A DNA stretch of 64,000 nucleotides from Aedes albopictus (lineage: Eukaryota > Arthropoda > Insecta > Diptera > Culicidae): the NCBI RefSeq assembly GCF_035046485.1, contig NC_085138.1:334945312-335009311 (forward strand). Direction: 5' to 3'. Of this stretch, positions 31,637-43,870 are shown one piece after another. The notes below the pieces were generated by a model. It was not told the DNA's origin and did no database searches. It saw only the letters and a list, made by a program, of their open reading frames with translations. The stretch's first letter is position 1, and each line of letters begins with the position of its first letter. A program made the position numbers and the translations under genes.

Positions 31637-31928
31637 ACTCGACTATCACCGTCGCCAGTAGACCAAGAACTAAAGTCAATTCCACAGTCGTACATGGTTT
31701 ATCTTCTTTTCACAATCCAAACCTCCTTCGGATGGAATTATACGAACATTCAACACATACACTGTTGTGCACATGCATGTTAAAGCGGGAGAGGACATTA
31801 TTTTTAATTGTCGGGAGCTTCGGGCACCGTCTCTCAATCAAGAAATTGACATTTGTAAGGTGCTACGGTCACCCTTACCGCTATAAGTCGGCCGAGAACC
31901 GACCCGTCGAGAGTCCGACTGCACACTA

Positions 31929-32876
31929 CACCGTGTCCAATTAGTTCTCATACAAAAACAAATTGAATTCATTTCACATCTGAAATTAATATTTTAAAAG
32001 TAAATTTATTTATTGAAAGGCCAACTAACACTGATCAAATACAGCATATGTTTTGGAATTAATTGTCATTTATCCTTTTCTGTTGATCGCTTATGTGTCG
32101 TAAGGCCATTTCAAATGGCACGCACACCAATTCATTGGTATTTCGTCTCATTTTAACGAGTAAAGGTTTTAAGTTGAAACAAATTAGGTTCCTGTCCTCA
32201 CCATTGCTAGTAGCAACTTTGACCAGAAGAGAAAAAATATGAGACTCTATATTGGTAAAGTACGAAGCCGTTTTATTTTATACAAAATAAAACGTAAATT
32301 AAATAAAACAGTCCATTTACCTGTTTTAATAAAATTTGTTGTGTTAAAGAAGCATGGCTGCATATTATCTGGTTGATTCACATTATTCTCACTTCCAAAA
32401 CATGCTTGTGTCCCTATTGTGGTAAATTTTGTTCAAAATTTACGTTTTATGATGTTTACTTTTAATATAACGGCCATTTTCAAGGAAATTAGCCCAAGTT
32501 GAGCTTACTAGGAAATTTCTTACCATATCATCACTAAAATTGCTTACATTTAACCTTAGTATATCCATTTTGTACAATACTTGGGATAAGAACTCAAAAT
32601 TTAACCTAATGAACTTTATTTAGCTACCGTAGAATTAAAAACTTTTCGAACTTTTTCTTGCGTGCCGGAGCAAACGGATTTCAGAAAACGGAAATGTACT
32701 ACTAGGCCTCTAAAAACAAATAAAAAATCACGTTATTCTAAATCGTATGCTTTATTGAATCAGTATTATGTGGCCCTTCAATACATGCATTCATTTTGAA
32801 AATATGAATAATAGATGTGAAATAAAATTAAATTTTCTAAATTTGTATTTTGTATGAGAACTTGTTGGCCACGGTG
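31929..32876. mobile_element. 948-bp TIR element flanked by TA
   Basis: Ends CACCGTGTCCAATTAGTTCT and, complemented, CACCGTGGCCAACAAGTTCT pair for about 30 bases. TA lies at 31927-31928 and 32877-32878. The interior is AT-rich with no coding frame. Fits a non-autonomous Tc1/mariner-like element. Confidence 0.8.
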
Positions 32877-34822
32877 TAATTATCATACCAATAAGTGATT
32901 ATTGTACATTGTTTTTTTTTGTTTGAGGACAGCCGATTTTTTTTATATTTGACAGGGAAATGCATTGCAATTTGTTTGTGGGAAATAAATATAAAACTAG
33001 CTGTCTCATGCAATCCATATCTTCAACTGTGTAAAGCCTACATTCTATGCAAAATGTATGAGCGATATATTTCCAAAAAACCCTAATTAATCCACCTAGC
33101 GGTGATGGTGCCTTTCTCGTGCTTTAAAATATCCTTTCAACAAAACTCGAGCGACATGTTGATGACATTGACATAAATACAAAATGAAAACTGCTTGCTA
33201 AATCTACTCAATATGGATACATTTTATATTAGCATAACATCCAATATTCAGAAAATCTAAGACAACGATCCATAACTCAAACCAAACAAGTGTCATGAAA
33301 CCGCAAAATTTTGAAACGTCATTTTAGATTTTCCGGTCATCATTTTATGACTCCGGATATCTACCCCAACTAAACTAACCGCCATCTTGAACATTGAGAC
33401 ACCATCTTGGATGTTCTGGTATTCATTTTTGGACTCTGCACCTAAAATTACATAAAATAGTCGCCGTATTGAATTTTGGCATGTCGTTTATGATTTTCTG
33501 GTTACCAGTTTTGGACGAAGACCGGCATTCTTCCCAATTCAAACTATAGTCATATTGCAGACCTTGTGAAACAGCGCACAGCTTGGGTTTTCTGATAACA
33601 AATTTTGAATTCTGGACATATTTTCATACAAAATATGCCCATAACGCAAGAATATAAAATCCTATAAAATAGGCACTAACTTGAATACTGGGCCATTATC
33701 TTGGACTTTCGATCGCTATCTTGGATACTCTGGTGGACTCCGAACATATTTCCCATACCAAATACACTTATTTTACAGTTTTAGAGCTCAAAATTCCTTA
33801 AAACAGCCACCATCTTCTGTTGACGCGATCTAATTCTTATTTTTCTATTCAACGTTGACCCTTCTTGCTATAAATTTACACCTTAGGAATCTGAAATGGT
33901 ACGATTTGATGAGATCGCTCTAGTTTTGTCTATATTTTGTTCTCATATATGAGAACTTAGACCTATTCGTCACTGTTGTTCATACCTAATGTTTATCAGG
34001 CCATTAAACAAAGCCACGATTTAATTTTTCACATGAACGTTGGTTCTGCTACACAACAGCTAGTCTCTAATATGATCTAAGGCTATTTTCTTGCTAACCG
34101 TTCATTAGATTATCAAAAAATCTGCGATCTATTGTGTCGTATGTATGGGTTTGGTTCATTTTTATAATTGGTAATTTCCGGTGGGATAGCCGGATCTGAT
34201 TCCATGAGTCATGGACCATGACACTACCGGTTGTCCCAATTATGCTCTGAGAATATTTTATTGCTATTTATTCACCTTTACCTAATCACCGCGATTTGAT
34301 ATATCGCATGAATGGGTTTGCTTCACTTTTACTTCTTACCACTTTCGAGGCCACAGCTGAACCCGCAACACTACCGGGAATCTAATGTGGTCTGACCCTA
34401 TTTTTCCATCAGGTTGTCGATAAGTCGTGATCAGTCTTGTAAGAGATCACAACACAAGCAATCAAACTACTGTTCGAAACAAAAATGTCAAACGAATGCA
34501 CTTCACCACGATAGCGGCTTCGGGAGACGGTTCGGCTTTTGTTATTCCTGTCTTTTTTCATAATAAGTGCTATGTTGCCCATCTGTGTGTCGTATTCAAT
34601 GCAACATGCAATAATAAACTAATATTAACATTCATAATCGGAATTAGCTGAAAATCTATGCGTAAAGCTAGAAATAGACACGTCATCGTGTCAGATGACA
34701 TTGATTTGACCCTTACTTATGTTTATTGATCTTCGTTCTACTGCTCGTGTTGTGTGTAGGTAAGAGGTAACGATAGCACACGAATGTAACAAAGCCGACT
34801 GACACCTGTCTACGGCAACGAA

Positions 34823-35926
34823 ATGAAGGTAGTAAACACAGACCTGAAAGCTGCCTTCGACAAGATTGACCATCGAATACTGATATCTAAGCTTGCGAGG
34901 TTGGGAGCATCAGCAACGCTGACATCATGGCTGCATTCTTACCTGACTGATAGAACACTTCGTGTGCAACTGGATTCTTATGTGTCTGAACCATTCACTA
35001 GTTTGTCCGGTGTGCCTCAAGGCAGTAATTTGGGTCCATTACTCTTTACGCTATTTTTCAATGATGTTGCGGCACTTCTGGGAGCCAAAGTCAAACTCGT
35101 ATATGCGGACGATTTGAAACTTTACCTTGTTGTACGCACGGTGGAGGATTGTCATCAACTCCAAAATCTACTGGATTTATTCGTTAGTTGGTGCCGTCGG
35201 AATAAACTGATCGTCAGTATTCCGAAATGTGTTGTGATGACATTTCATCGTAATAAGGACCCAATAGTTTTCAACTACCGCATAGATGGCACTCTGCTCC
35301 GTAGAGTTGATCAAGTGAATGATCTTGGTGTGCTTCTGGACCCGAAGCTGGATTTCCGTCTCCACTATTCATCGGTTATATCCAAAGCGAACCGACAGCT
35401 CGGATTTATCTCCAAGATTGCTCGTGACTTCAAGGATCCTCACTGTTTAAAAGCACTGTATTGCTCGCTAGTTCGGCCGATTTTAGAAAACGCTTCTATC
35501 GTCTGGTGTCCATATGAGATGACCTGGATCCTTCGCCTCGAAAGTGTACAGAAGAGATTTGTCAGGCTGGCATTGCGGAATCTACCATGGCGCGACCCAG
35601 TGAATTTGCCTCCATATCCAAACAGGTGTTTGTTGCTCGACTTGGAGACATTGGAGCAAAGAAGAAAAATTCAACAAGCAACATTTGTCGCAAAGCTACT
35701 CAATGGTGAGGTGGATTGCCCGGTATTGCTATCGCAGCTAAACTTTCGTGTCCCGCACCGGTCACTTCGGAATAACAGCCTCTTGCAGCTAAGTTATCAT
35801 CGCACGGCGTATGGCTACAATGAACCCTTGACAGCGGTAATCCGAGTATTTTCATCAATGGAATCTCTTTTTGAGTTCGGCGAATCTTCCAATACGTTTG
35901 GTAATAGAATAAGAAGAAATGTCTAA
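34823..35926 (+). CDS. Non-LTR retrotransposon reverse transcriptase, 5'-truncated but open
   Basis: 367 codons, uninterrupted. RT motifs in order: NTDLKAAFDKIDHRIL (palm A), SGVPQGSNLGPLLFTLFFND (B), VYADDLKLYL (catalytic YADD, about residue 94) and VNDLGVLLDPKLDF. A thumb and C-terminal region follow, including LVRPILENASIVWCPY and LPWRDPVNLPPYPNRCLLLD. This pattern fits the jockey/CR1-related LINE group. The endonuclease and ORF1 are missing: it is a 5'-truncated copy ending in an (AATAATAAAT)-rich tail at 36041-36068. The ATG at 34823 is not the native start. It lies inside the hAT-like element. Confidence 0.85.
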   Translation: MKVVNTDLKAAFDKIDHRILISKLARLGASATLTSWLHSYLTDRTLRVQLDSYVSEPFTSLSGVPQGSNLGPLLFTLFFNDVAALLGAKVKLVYADDLKLYLVVRTVEDCHQLQNLLDLFVSWCRRNKLIVSIPKCVVMTFHRNKDPIVFNYRIDGTLLRRVDQVNDLGVLLDPKLDFRLHYSSVISKANRQLGFISKIARDFKDPHCLKALYCSLVRPILENASIVWCPYEMTWILRLESVQKRFVRLALRNLPWRDPVNLPPYPNRCLLLDLETLEQRRKIQQATFVAKLLNGEVDCPVLLSQLNFRVPHRSLRNNSLLQLSYHRTAYGYNEPLTAVIRVFSSMESLFEFGESSNTFGNRIRRNV

Positions 35927-36081
35927 TGTTTGCTGTTCTATTTTATAATTTCAATGTATAGCTGTTTAGTTTTAATGTATTTGTTTTGTTTTTACAATTT
36001 AACCACATTCATGTAGACTACTTGTCAGATGAATTATTATAAATAAATAATAATAAATAATAAAAAAAAGTGTCGAATGTT

Positions 36082-37049
36082 TAAAGCCTGTATCCGCAAT
36101 AATCGGGACACAGAAGTACGGCTGTAGATCTGTAATGAATCGGCAAAATTGGCCAAATAATTGACTCAGAACTCTTTGGTGTATGTTTATTATTTGTGCC
36201 AAATTTCATAAAAATCGATGCTTTACTGCATTACTTTTAACTGTGGATGAAAAACAAACAGACGTGGTTTTAAGCATTTTGTACAATCATGACCATTTTT
36301 AATTCGCATAGTAGATGGTTCTTTTAGGCTACATTTCAAAGTTCTGTGATGATAATTATGAAATTTCGTTAGCAGTTATGATACTTATAGAGACACTTTC
36401 TTGCAAAATTTCATCAACTTTTATCGATTGGTTTGAAAGCTACTTGTGTCGATAAGGGTGAGTGTTAGTGAAAATTTTTCGTGTTTTTCATGTTTTTCAT
36501 GTGCGATGTTTGCCTATTCATAACTTCCAAATTTCTCTGCCAATTTTCATGAAATTTTCACAGAAGGTGGTTGATTATATGTATACTATGTCTGCAAAAT
36601 TTGATGATTATTGGTATAGTACTTTCAACAGTACAATCGAAACAATAAGGGGTGCTGACTAATTGCTGTCTGAGGAGCTAAAATCGCGTTCAGTCCCAAT
36701 AAATGTTTCGACTATAAAATTGTTAATAGTGCATCGATTCTTTTGAAATTTTGCGTATGCAATGAATTCATTGAGAGGCTTGTGTTTAAAATTTCAACCA
36801 TTTTCTTTGCAAAATTCAAAAGTTTCAGCGCTGACAAGCAAAACTAGGAGCTGTACAAAATTCAATGGCGCACATTTTACTCTTTCATTGCTACAACAAA
36901 AAGTACATCACCGATTCACATGAAATTTTGTAGGTGTAATGAACACATCTTAGGATATTATTAGGCCAAATTTGAGCATTTTTTTTGTATATCTATTACA
37001 GATTTATAGCTGTATTTCTGTGTCCCGATTATTGCGGATACAGGCTTTA
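36082..37049. mobile_element. 968-bp TIR unit at the right end of the hAT-like element
   Basis: TAAAGCCTGTATCCGCAATA at 36082 is mirrored at 37049, and pairing extends 55 bases with about four mismatches. The right end directly abuts the hAT-like end CAAGACTG. It may be an independent TA-type element or part of the host element's structure. Confidence 0.65.
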
Positions 37050-37065
37050 CAAGACTGGTCGTGAT

Positions 37066-38460
37066 TTGATGTACCGCATCCATGGGTTTAGTTAAATTTT
37101 AATTTTACTACCCGGATCTGATTCCGGGTAACTAGCGGCTGAACCAAATATGGTCTAACATTATTGTCTTGTTAACTGCTCATCGGTTAACCAAAAACGC
37201 TGCAAATTGAAGGTGTCACATGCAGGGTTCGACAATTTCGACGGGACTCTCGGAACCAATTCCGGAACACTACAAGTTGTCTTTAGTGTGACGTAAGGCT
37301 ATTTTCTAGCTAACTGTTCATCAGGTTATCGCAAAAGCCACGATTTGATGGGTCACATGCCTGGATTTGGTTTACTTTTACATTTGGCCTCTTCCGGCCA
37401 CTTAAAACCGATTCCGAAATACTTGCTGGCCGTTCATTAGGTAATCTAAAAAGCCGCTATTTGATGTGACGCATGTACGGATTTGTTTCTCTTTCAGATT
37501 TAACAACTTCGGCGGGAATCCCGGAACGGGTTCCGGAACACTACCGGTTCAGATATGGTCATTTCCTGCTCATTGTCCATCAGGTCATCGAAAATGCCGT
37601 GGTGTGATGAATCGCATGTATAGGTTTGGTTCAATTGTATATTTGGCCACTTCCAGCGGGACGCCTTAAACCGGTTCCGGAACACTACCGGTTCAGATAT
37701 GATCTGAGACTATTTTCCTGCTTACCGCTCATCAGGTTATCGGAAATGCCGTGGTTTGATGTGCCGCATGCATGGGTTTGGTTCACTTGTATATTTGGCC
37801 ACTTCCAGCGGGACGACTAGAACCGGTTCCGGAACACTACCGGTTCAGATATGGTTTGAGATGATTTTCCTGCTGATTATCCATCAGGTCATCGAAAATG
37901 ACGTGGTTTGATGTGCCGCATGCATGGGTTTGGTTCAATTGTATATTTGGCCACTTCCAGCGGGAAGCCTAGAACCGGTTCCGGAACACTACCGGTTCAG
38001 ATATGGTCTGAGATGGTTTTCCTGCTCATTGTCCATCAGGTCATCGAAAATGCCGTGGTTTGATGTGTCGCTTGCATGGGTTTGGTTCAATTGTATATTT
38101 GGCCACTTCCAGCGGGACGCCCAGAACCGGTTCGGGAACACTACCGGTTCAGATATGGTCTGAGACTATATTTCTGCTTACCGCTCATCAGGTTATCGAA
38201 AATGCCGTGGTTTAATGTGTTTATGCATGGGTTTGGTTCACTTTGATATTTGCCACTTCCGGCGGGACACCCGGAACCGGTTCCGGAACACTACCGGTTC
38301 AGATATGGTCTTAGACTATTTTTCTGCTTACCGCTCATCAGGTTATCGAAAATGCCGTGGTTTGATGTGTCGCATGCATAGGTTTGATGCATTTTCATAT
38401 CTGGTCCCTTCCTGGGGTACCGTTCCGGAACATCTAAATGGCCATATCTTCGGAACGGCT
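37066..38460 (-). repeat. ~151-bp satellite array, copy A
   Basis: The landmark AACACTACCGGTTCAGATAT recurs at about 37537, 37681, 37832, 37985, 38137 and 38287, giving steps of about 144-153 bp. Units include TTGGCCACTTCCAGCGGGAC and CATCAGGTTATCGAAAATGC. Open frames here just follow the period and are not genes. Confidence 0.88.
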
Positions 38461-38575
38461 TAACCGATCCGAACCATTTTCAATAGGAAACAATGGGACC
38501 AGATTCCGCGTCAAATGAACCGTCGGTCATTGAAATCGGATGAGGTTTACTTCCAAAAAGTGATGTGAGTTTTTT

Positions 38576-38591
38576 TGTACACACACATACA

Positions 38592-38632
<41 letters not shown>
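38576..38632 (+). repeat. (CA)n microsatellite
   Basis: Nearly pure CA dinucleotide tract inside copy A. Confidence 0.9.
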
Positions 38633-38637
<5 letters not shown>

Positions 38638-39279
38638 TCACCTCAATTCGTCGAGCTGAGTCGATTGGTATATGTGGTTTGACCCTCCGGGCCTTCTATC
38701 AAAAAGTCATTTTTGGAGTGAACATATAGCCTTTCCAGTACACTTAGTGTACGAGAAAGGCAAAAAATGTAAATTTCCTCATAGTTTTGTCTCATAAACC
38801 ATCATTGGGCGAAGATTAACATATCAAATTACGCGTGTAGGACAAATTGATACATGGAGATCTCTCCTCAGACTCGCTACGAATGTAAATGGAACTTTTG
38901 TTGATGATGGTTGAACTTTTCAATAGTTTTTGTCACCATTGGCTATGTATATTTTTGCCTTTCTCGTACACCAAGGTGTACCGAAAGGCTATATGTTCAC
39001 TCCAAAAATGAAATTTTGATAGAGCCCCCAGAGGGGCAAGTTTCATATACCGATCGACTCAGCTCGACGAGTTGAGATGATGTCTGTGTGTGTGTATGTG
39101 TGTGTGTGTGTATGTATGTGTGTGTGTATGTGTACAAAAAAAGGTCACCTCACTTTTAGATAGTAAATATCAACCGAATTTAACGATCAACGGCTCATTC
39201 GACGCGGAATCTGGTCCCATTGTTTCCTATTGAAAATGGTTCGGATCGGTCCAGCCGTTGCGGAGCTATGGCCATTTAG

Positions 39280-40330
39280 GTGTTCCGGATCGGTACCTCT
39301 GGAAGGGGCCAGACATAAAAATGCACCAAACCGTGCATGCGACCCATCAAACCACGGCATTTACGATTATCTGATGAACGGTAAGCAGGAAAACAGTCTC
39401 AGACCATATCTGAACTGGTAGTGTTCCGGAACCGGTTCTGGGTGTCCCGCCGGAAGTGGCCAAATATCAAATTGAACATAACTCATGCATGCGACACATC
39501 AAACAGCGGCTTTTTCGATAATCTGATGAACGGTAAGCAGGAAAACAGTATCAGACCAATCTGAACCGATAGTGTTCCGGAACCGGTTCCGGGTGTCCCA
39601 CCGGAAGTGGCCAAATATAAAAGTGTACCAAACCGATGCATGCGACACATTAAACAGCGGCATTTTCGATAACCTTATGAACGGTTAGCAGGAAAACAGT
39701 ATCAGACCACATCTGTACCAATAGTGTTCTGGAACCGGTTCCGGGGGTCCCGACGGATGTGGCCAAATATAAAAGAGTACCAAACCAACGCGTGCGAACA
39801 ACAAATAACGGCTTTTGTGATAACCTGATGACTGGTTATCAAAGAAATAGGTTGAGAACACATTAGAGACAGCCGGTTGTATTTCGGAACCAGTTCCGGG
39901 TGTCTCGCCGGAAATGCCAAAGTGAACCAAACCCATACATGCGACACTTCAAACAGCGGCATTTTCGATAACCTGATGAACGGTAAGCAGGTAAACAGTA
40001 TCAGACCATATCTGAACCGGTAGTGTTCCGGAACCGGTTCCGGATGTTCTGCCGGAAGTGGCCAAATATAAATGAGTACCAAACCCATGCATGCGATACA
40101 ACAAATTACGGCTTTTTTTATAACCTGATGACTGATTATCAAAGAAATAGGTTAGGACCACATTAGGGGCAGCCGGTAGTGCCGTAACCAGTTCCGGGTG
40201 TCCCTCCGAATGCGGCTAAATATAAAATTGAACTGATCCTATGTATGCGACACAGCAAAGTGAAGATTTTTTGATAACCTTATGAGCGTTAGCAAGCAAA
40301 CAGGTTCAGACCGGTGAAAAAAATGTTTTA
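39280..40330 (+). repeat. ~151-bp satellite array, copy B
   Basis: AGTGTTCCGGAACCGGTTCC-type landmarks at about 39421, 39572, 39723, 39876 and 40022. Inverted relative to the array at 37066-38460. Confidence 0.88.
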
Positions 40331-40859
40331 CGCAACTTTTCATGTTTTTGACTTATCGCATTTGAAAGATTTTTAATTTTGCTACCAAAAAAGATATTGG
40401 AATCCATTGGTTTAGTTAGATAACTAAAGCAAAAAAGCTCGAAAGTAGTGTTTTGCCTTTCTCGTACACTTAGTGTACTAAAAAACTATATGTTCACTCG
40501 AAAAACGATTTTTCGAAAAAAGGCTCAGAGGATCAAGTCGCATATACCATTCAACTCAGTTCAACGATTTGAGATTATCTCTGTATGTGTGTATGTATGT
40601 ATGTATGTATGTATGTATGTATGTATATAACGAAATAAGTTCACTCACTTTTAAGGCACTTCCCATTGGCCGATTTTTCGGATTATAGCTTGTTTGCTAT
40701 CAAAAATGGTCCAGATTGGCCAAGGCGTTCCGGAGTTATGGCCATTTCAGTGATCCGGACCAGCACCGGTAGAACTGGCCGTATATAAAACTGAACTAGC
40801 CCTGCGGCGATTTTTGTATCCTTTAGCATGGTTGACGAGTTTTGTGCGGAAATCAACAC

Positions 40860-41690
40860 TGGAGACCAGAAGCTTCACGATGTCGGTCAAAAATTCAAGA
40901 TGGCAACCAAATGTTCAAGACGGCGGCTGTTTAATAGAGATTTAGGCTCTTAAAGCATGCTATATGGGAATATTTGATATGGGAAAGATGTCTGGACTCT
41001 TAAAATGGTGACTATAATATCCAAGATGGCGGTGTAAAATCCAAGATGCTGGCTTCAAATTCAAGATGGCGTCTGTTTAAAGAAGTTTAAGGCTCTAAAA
41101 CTATGCAATATGGGTATATTTGGTATAGGGAAGTTGTCCGGAGTCAAAAAATGGCGACCAGAATGTACAAGATGGCGATCTGATATCAAAGATGGCGGCT
41201 TCAGTTTCAAGATGGCGGCTGATTGTTGGAGTTTAGGCTCTAACGGCTGTTTAATTAAGTTTTAGGCTATAAAACCATGCAATATTGGTATATTTGGTAT
41301 AAGAAAGACTTCCAGAGTCCAAAATGACGAACAGGATATCCAAGATGGCGATCTAAAATTTAAGATGGCGGCCTCGAATTCAAAATCGTGGCTGTTTAAT
41401 TGAGTTTTAGGGCCTGAAACAATGCATTATTGATATATTTGGTATGGGGATGTTGTCTGGATTACATAAATTGCGACTAGAATATCCAAGATGTTGGTCC
41501 AAAATCCAAGAGGGCGGCTCCAAATTCAAGATGGCGGCTGTTTAATGAAGTATATTTTTCGTAGGGAAGATGCCTGGACGCCAAAAATAGCAACCAGAAC
41601 ATCCAAGATGGCAATCTTAAATCCTAAATGGCGGCTTCAAATTCAAGATAGCGTCTTTTTCTAAAGAGTTTGAGGCTCAAACATTAAAAG
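40860..41690 (+). repeat. ~145-bp second satellite with CAAGATGGCGG
   Basis: TATATTTGGTAT landmarks at about 40971, 41116, 41290 and 41434. Each unit holds two to four CAAGATGGCGG boxes. A mirror-orientation version is at 33370-33830. Confidence 0.8.
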
Positions 41691-41999
41691 CCAGATAAAC
41701 GATATGATTTCTAATATCATGAAATGGATTTCTGTTAATTGTATGAAAGTGCGATACACATCAACATTTCGCTTGAGTTTTATTGAAATGGGGTTTCGCA
41801 GGCACGAGAAAGGCGCCATCACCGCTAGGTGGATTAATTAGGGTTTTTTTCAGTAATTTTCATGTTCATAGCAAAAGAGACGAAAAATCGAAGGAAAGGT
41901 AGGTGCAGAAATTTTCTTCTAGTTATGATAATAGCCGCTTTGATCGCTCACCAGCATTCTTCACCATTCGTCATTCATGCATTCGCTTGCGATCCTAAC

Positions 42000-42506
42000 T
42001 AGACATGGGCAACTCACTCGCGAATCGACTCAAAGAATCGACTCGCGAAACCGAGTGAGTGAGCCATGATTCTTTTCAAAAGAGTTACTATTCAGTGAAG
42101 TTCATAACAAGTCCAACAATCTGCCGAAAAGAGTTGGCTGATTACGCACTTTCATAATAATTAGACGCAGAACACCGCTATCTTTGCCATTAGTTCATTT
42201 TTTTGTTAGTTTATTGTGTTGCTGACTCGCACCTGTGATTCGATTCTTTAGTGACAGGAACGAAAATCTGTGTTATCTTGCATTTTATCACGTCATGCTA
42301 AGATTGTTAATTCGACGTCGACGTTCGTACCAAGAGAGCAGATTTTCTCAAAAACTGGACATATAAGAAAGCACTCGGCTCGAAAAACGATTTTTTTCAT
42401 CAAATTCCGGAAATGAGTTATTTAATCGATCAAAAGAGTCGACTCTTTTTTGAGAGTGAATCGGGAGCGATTCGCTCTCAAAATTGAATCAGTTTTCCTA
42501 TCTCTA
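42000..42506. mobile_element. 507-bp hAT-like MITE
   Basis: ATCCTAAC at 41992-41999 and 42507-42514. Ends TAGACATGGGCAACTC and, complemented, TAGAGATAGGAAAACTG. The interior has inverted GAATCGACTC blocks. No transposase frame. Confidence 0.85.
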
Positions 42507-42514
42507 ATCCTAAC

Positions 42515-43151
42515 TGCGACGAACGGCAACGAATGTCCATGTCAAGCAACTTGCGCATCGCTTCCCACTGGTAATGGGGTTGCGTGTTTTCTGCATCTTT
42601 CTCGATTCGCTTCAGCAATATGAATATGAATATGAATGGAGTGAGGCGAATATACCCATCCTTGATACGAAGTAGCATTCTAGGGGCAGGAGAGAGGCCT
42701 CTGCGTTTGTACCATTTTGCCAACCTAATTACCTGGAAGCTTGGCCAACTGCACAGCAACGCTCCAAAAAATGCCTTCACTACACACTTTATTTAGAATG
42801 CCGAATCTCGGTTTTCGAATGCCGACTAGTCAGCTGTAAAGTGTCTCGAGTATACCAAAGTGGCGAATCCTTGTCGTTTTGACAGGTCTCCTGCTCGATT
42901 GGAACTATGGGGATGACACTAAATCGACTGTTCCAATTTTGACGTTTCTCCTCTTTGTTTTATCAAGGCTCGTTAGTCAGCTGATGGTCAGCTTATTAAT
43001 GCCAATAATCAGTGTAACACGCCTTATTGTCAAGCAACCTTCCCTCTTGTTAGCAGTGTCTCGCTAAAATTTGCACAGTTGACTTTGGAAAATAAACCCA
43101 AGTGTGTACGATTCTTTCATCTTTTCTGCGGTTATCATGAAAAAAAATACT
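42515..43151. other. Non-coding spacer
   Basis: The frames at 42478-42780 (-) and 42879-43067 (+) have no recognisable family; the first overlaps the end of the hAT MITE. Confidence 0.4.
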
Positions 43152-43311
43152 TGGGGGATTCACTTAACAGCTTAAACTGTACAAACTGATTAAACGTCGC
43201 GATCACCAAGGCAATCTTTGATTATTTCATATGCAAGCAACATCATGAAACATTTCAAATAAGCAGAAATCATGGCTTACGCAGCAATTTAGTCTGTTTA
43301 GTGAGTACCCC
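43152..43311. mobile_element. 160-bp MITE, copy 2 of 2
   Basis: Inverted copy of 13859-14002. Ends GGGGGATTCACTTAACAG and, complemented, GGGGTACTCACTAAACAG. Slightly longer inside. Confidence 0.75.
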
Positions 43312-43544
43312 TACTGAATAAAATGGCTGCTTAGATGAAAATGGAAGCGTTATGCATAAGATGGATGGGGTACCATTCCCGGAGTGCATAAAAAAAATTC
43401 GCTCTCACTTGTAGTTAGTGGACACAAACGGGAGTGTGTTGTGGATTGGCACCTAAGCCGAAAGAGAGATGAGTTTGTGAAATAGGAGTGTTCACGGTGC
43501 GGTTTCGGAGTCAGTTTGGCTTTCAATTCCGCAGAATCATTACT

Positions 43545-43617
43545 TGTTCTGTGGCTTAGTTGGTTAAAGCGCCGATCTAGCGAATACGGAGTCATGGGTT
43601 CGAATCCCACCAGAACG
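43545..43617 (+). repeat. tRNA-like sequence, likely SINE-derived
   Basis: Cloverleaf: acceptor TGTTCTG/CAGAACG, D arm GCTT-AGTTGGTTA-AAGC, T arm ATGGG-TTCGAAT-CCCAC. The anticodon loop would be CTAGCGA (AGC, alanine-like), but the arm carries an extra base (CCGAT/ATACGG) and the rest is unlike tRNA-Ala. So it is probably a pseudo-tRNA. It matches the odd arm at 31563-31636. Confidence 0.6.
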
Positions 43618-43870
43618 CGACAAATCCACAGATTTCATCTCTCAATTTGTCAATTAGCAACATTTCGTGCCTTCCAATTGCAAGTTTTTCTAGTACCATT
43701 CCACAGTGGTCCACGAACCAGATTTACGAGGAAAGATGCATTCAGCGCCTTTAAATGATTTTTAGACAAATATGTGCTTCTACAAAGTTGTTCCTAATAA
43801 TAAGGCCTCCTTTCCAATTGGAATTGGAAATTGGAAACCAAACTTTCTTATTTGCAAGAATAGCTATTCC

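Larger units (their letters stand above)
34432..37057. mobile_element. hAT-like element inserted in the satellite
   Basis: GTCGTGAT at 34424-34431 and 37058-37065 flanks it exactly. Ends are CAGTCTTGTAA on both sides (inverted). The satellite unit reads on through the joined flanks (GTCGTGAT+TTGATG), giving the empty site. It contains an RT fragment and an inner TIR pair, and no hAT transposase frame is seen. Confidence 0.8.
33077..38766 (-). mobile_element. Satellite-bearing element, copy A
   Basis: The left end has AACCCTAATTAATCCACCTA, then GCGGTGATGGTGCCTTTCTC. The right end is a hairpin, GCCTTTCCAGTACACTTAGTGTACGAGAAAGGC (38730-38761). Between them lie CCATCTTGG-type repeats (33370-33830), a ~151-bp satellite array (33900-34420 and 37066-38460), a fixed segment and a CA tract. 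A hAT-like element (34432-37057) interrupts the array. Copy B sits head to head after about 190 bp. No transposase is visible. Confidence 0.7.
38955..41849 (+). mobile_element. Satellite-bearing element, copy B (composite)
   Basis: Starts with hairpin GCCTTTCTCGTACACCAAGGTGTACCGAAAGGC (38957), then a TG-rich tract (39082-39135) and a ~151-bp satellite (39280-40330). A second start-type sequence lies at 40452 (GCCTTTCTCGTACACTTAGT), followed by a TATG tract (40581-40628) and a ~145-bp satellite. It ends with GCGCCATCACCGCTAGGTGG, then ATTAATTAGGGTTTTTT, the mirror of copy A's end. It may be two overlapping copies. Confidence 0.7.

Noticed and set aside
31570..31944. 124-codon plus frame
   Set aside because: Begins inside the tRNA-like repeat and runs into a TIR element; no domain seen.
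37466..40161. Many open frames of 60-150 codons on both strands
   Set aside because: They follow the ~151-bp satellite period and repeat the same peptide; not genes.
42478..42780. 100-codon minus frame starting MKAFFGALL
   Set aside because: No family recognised, partly within a hAT MITE; looks like chance.
43350..43610. Minus frame starting MGFEPMTPYSLDRRFNQLS
   Set aside because: This is the tRNA-like repeat read in reverse, a common false protein from SINE-like heads.
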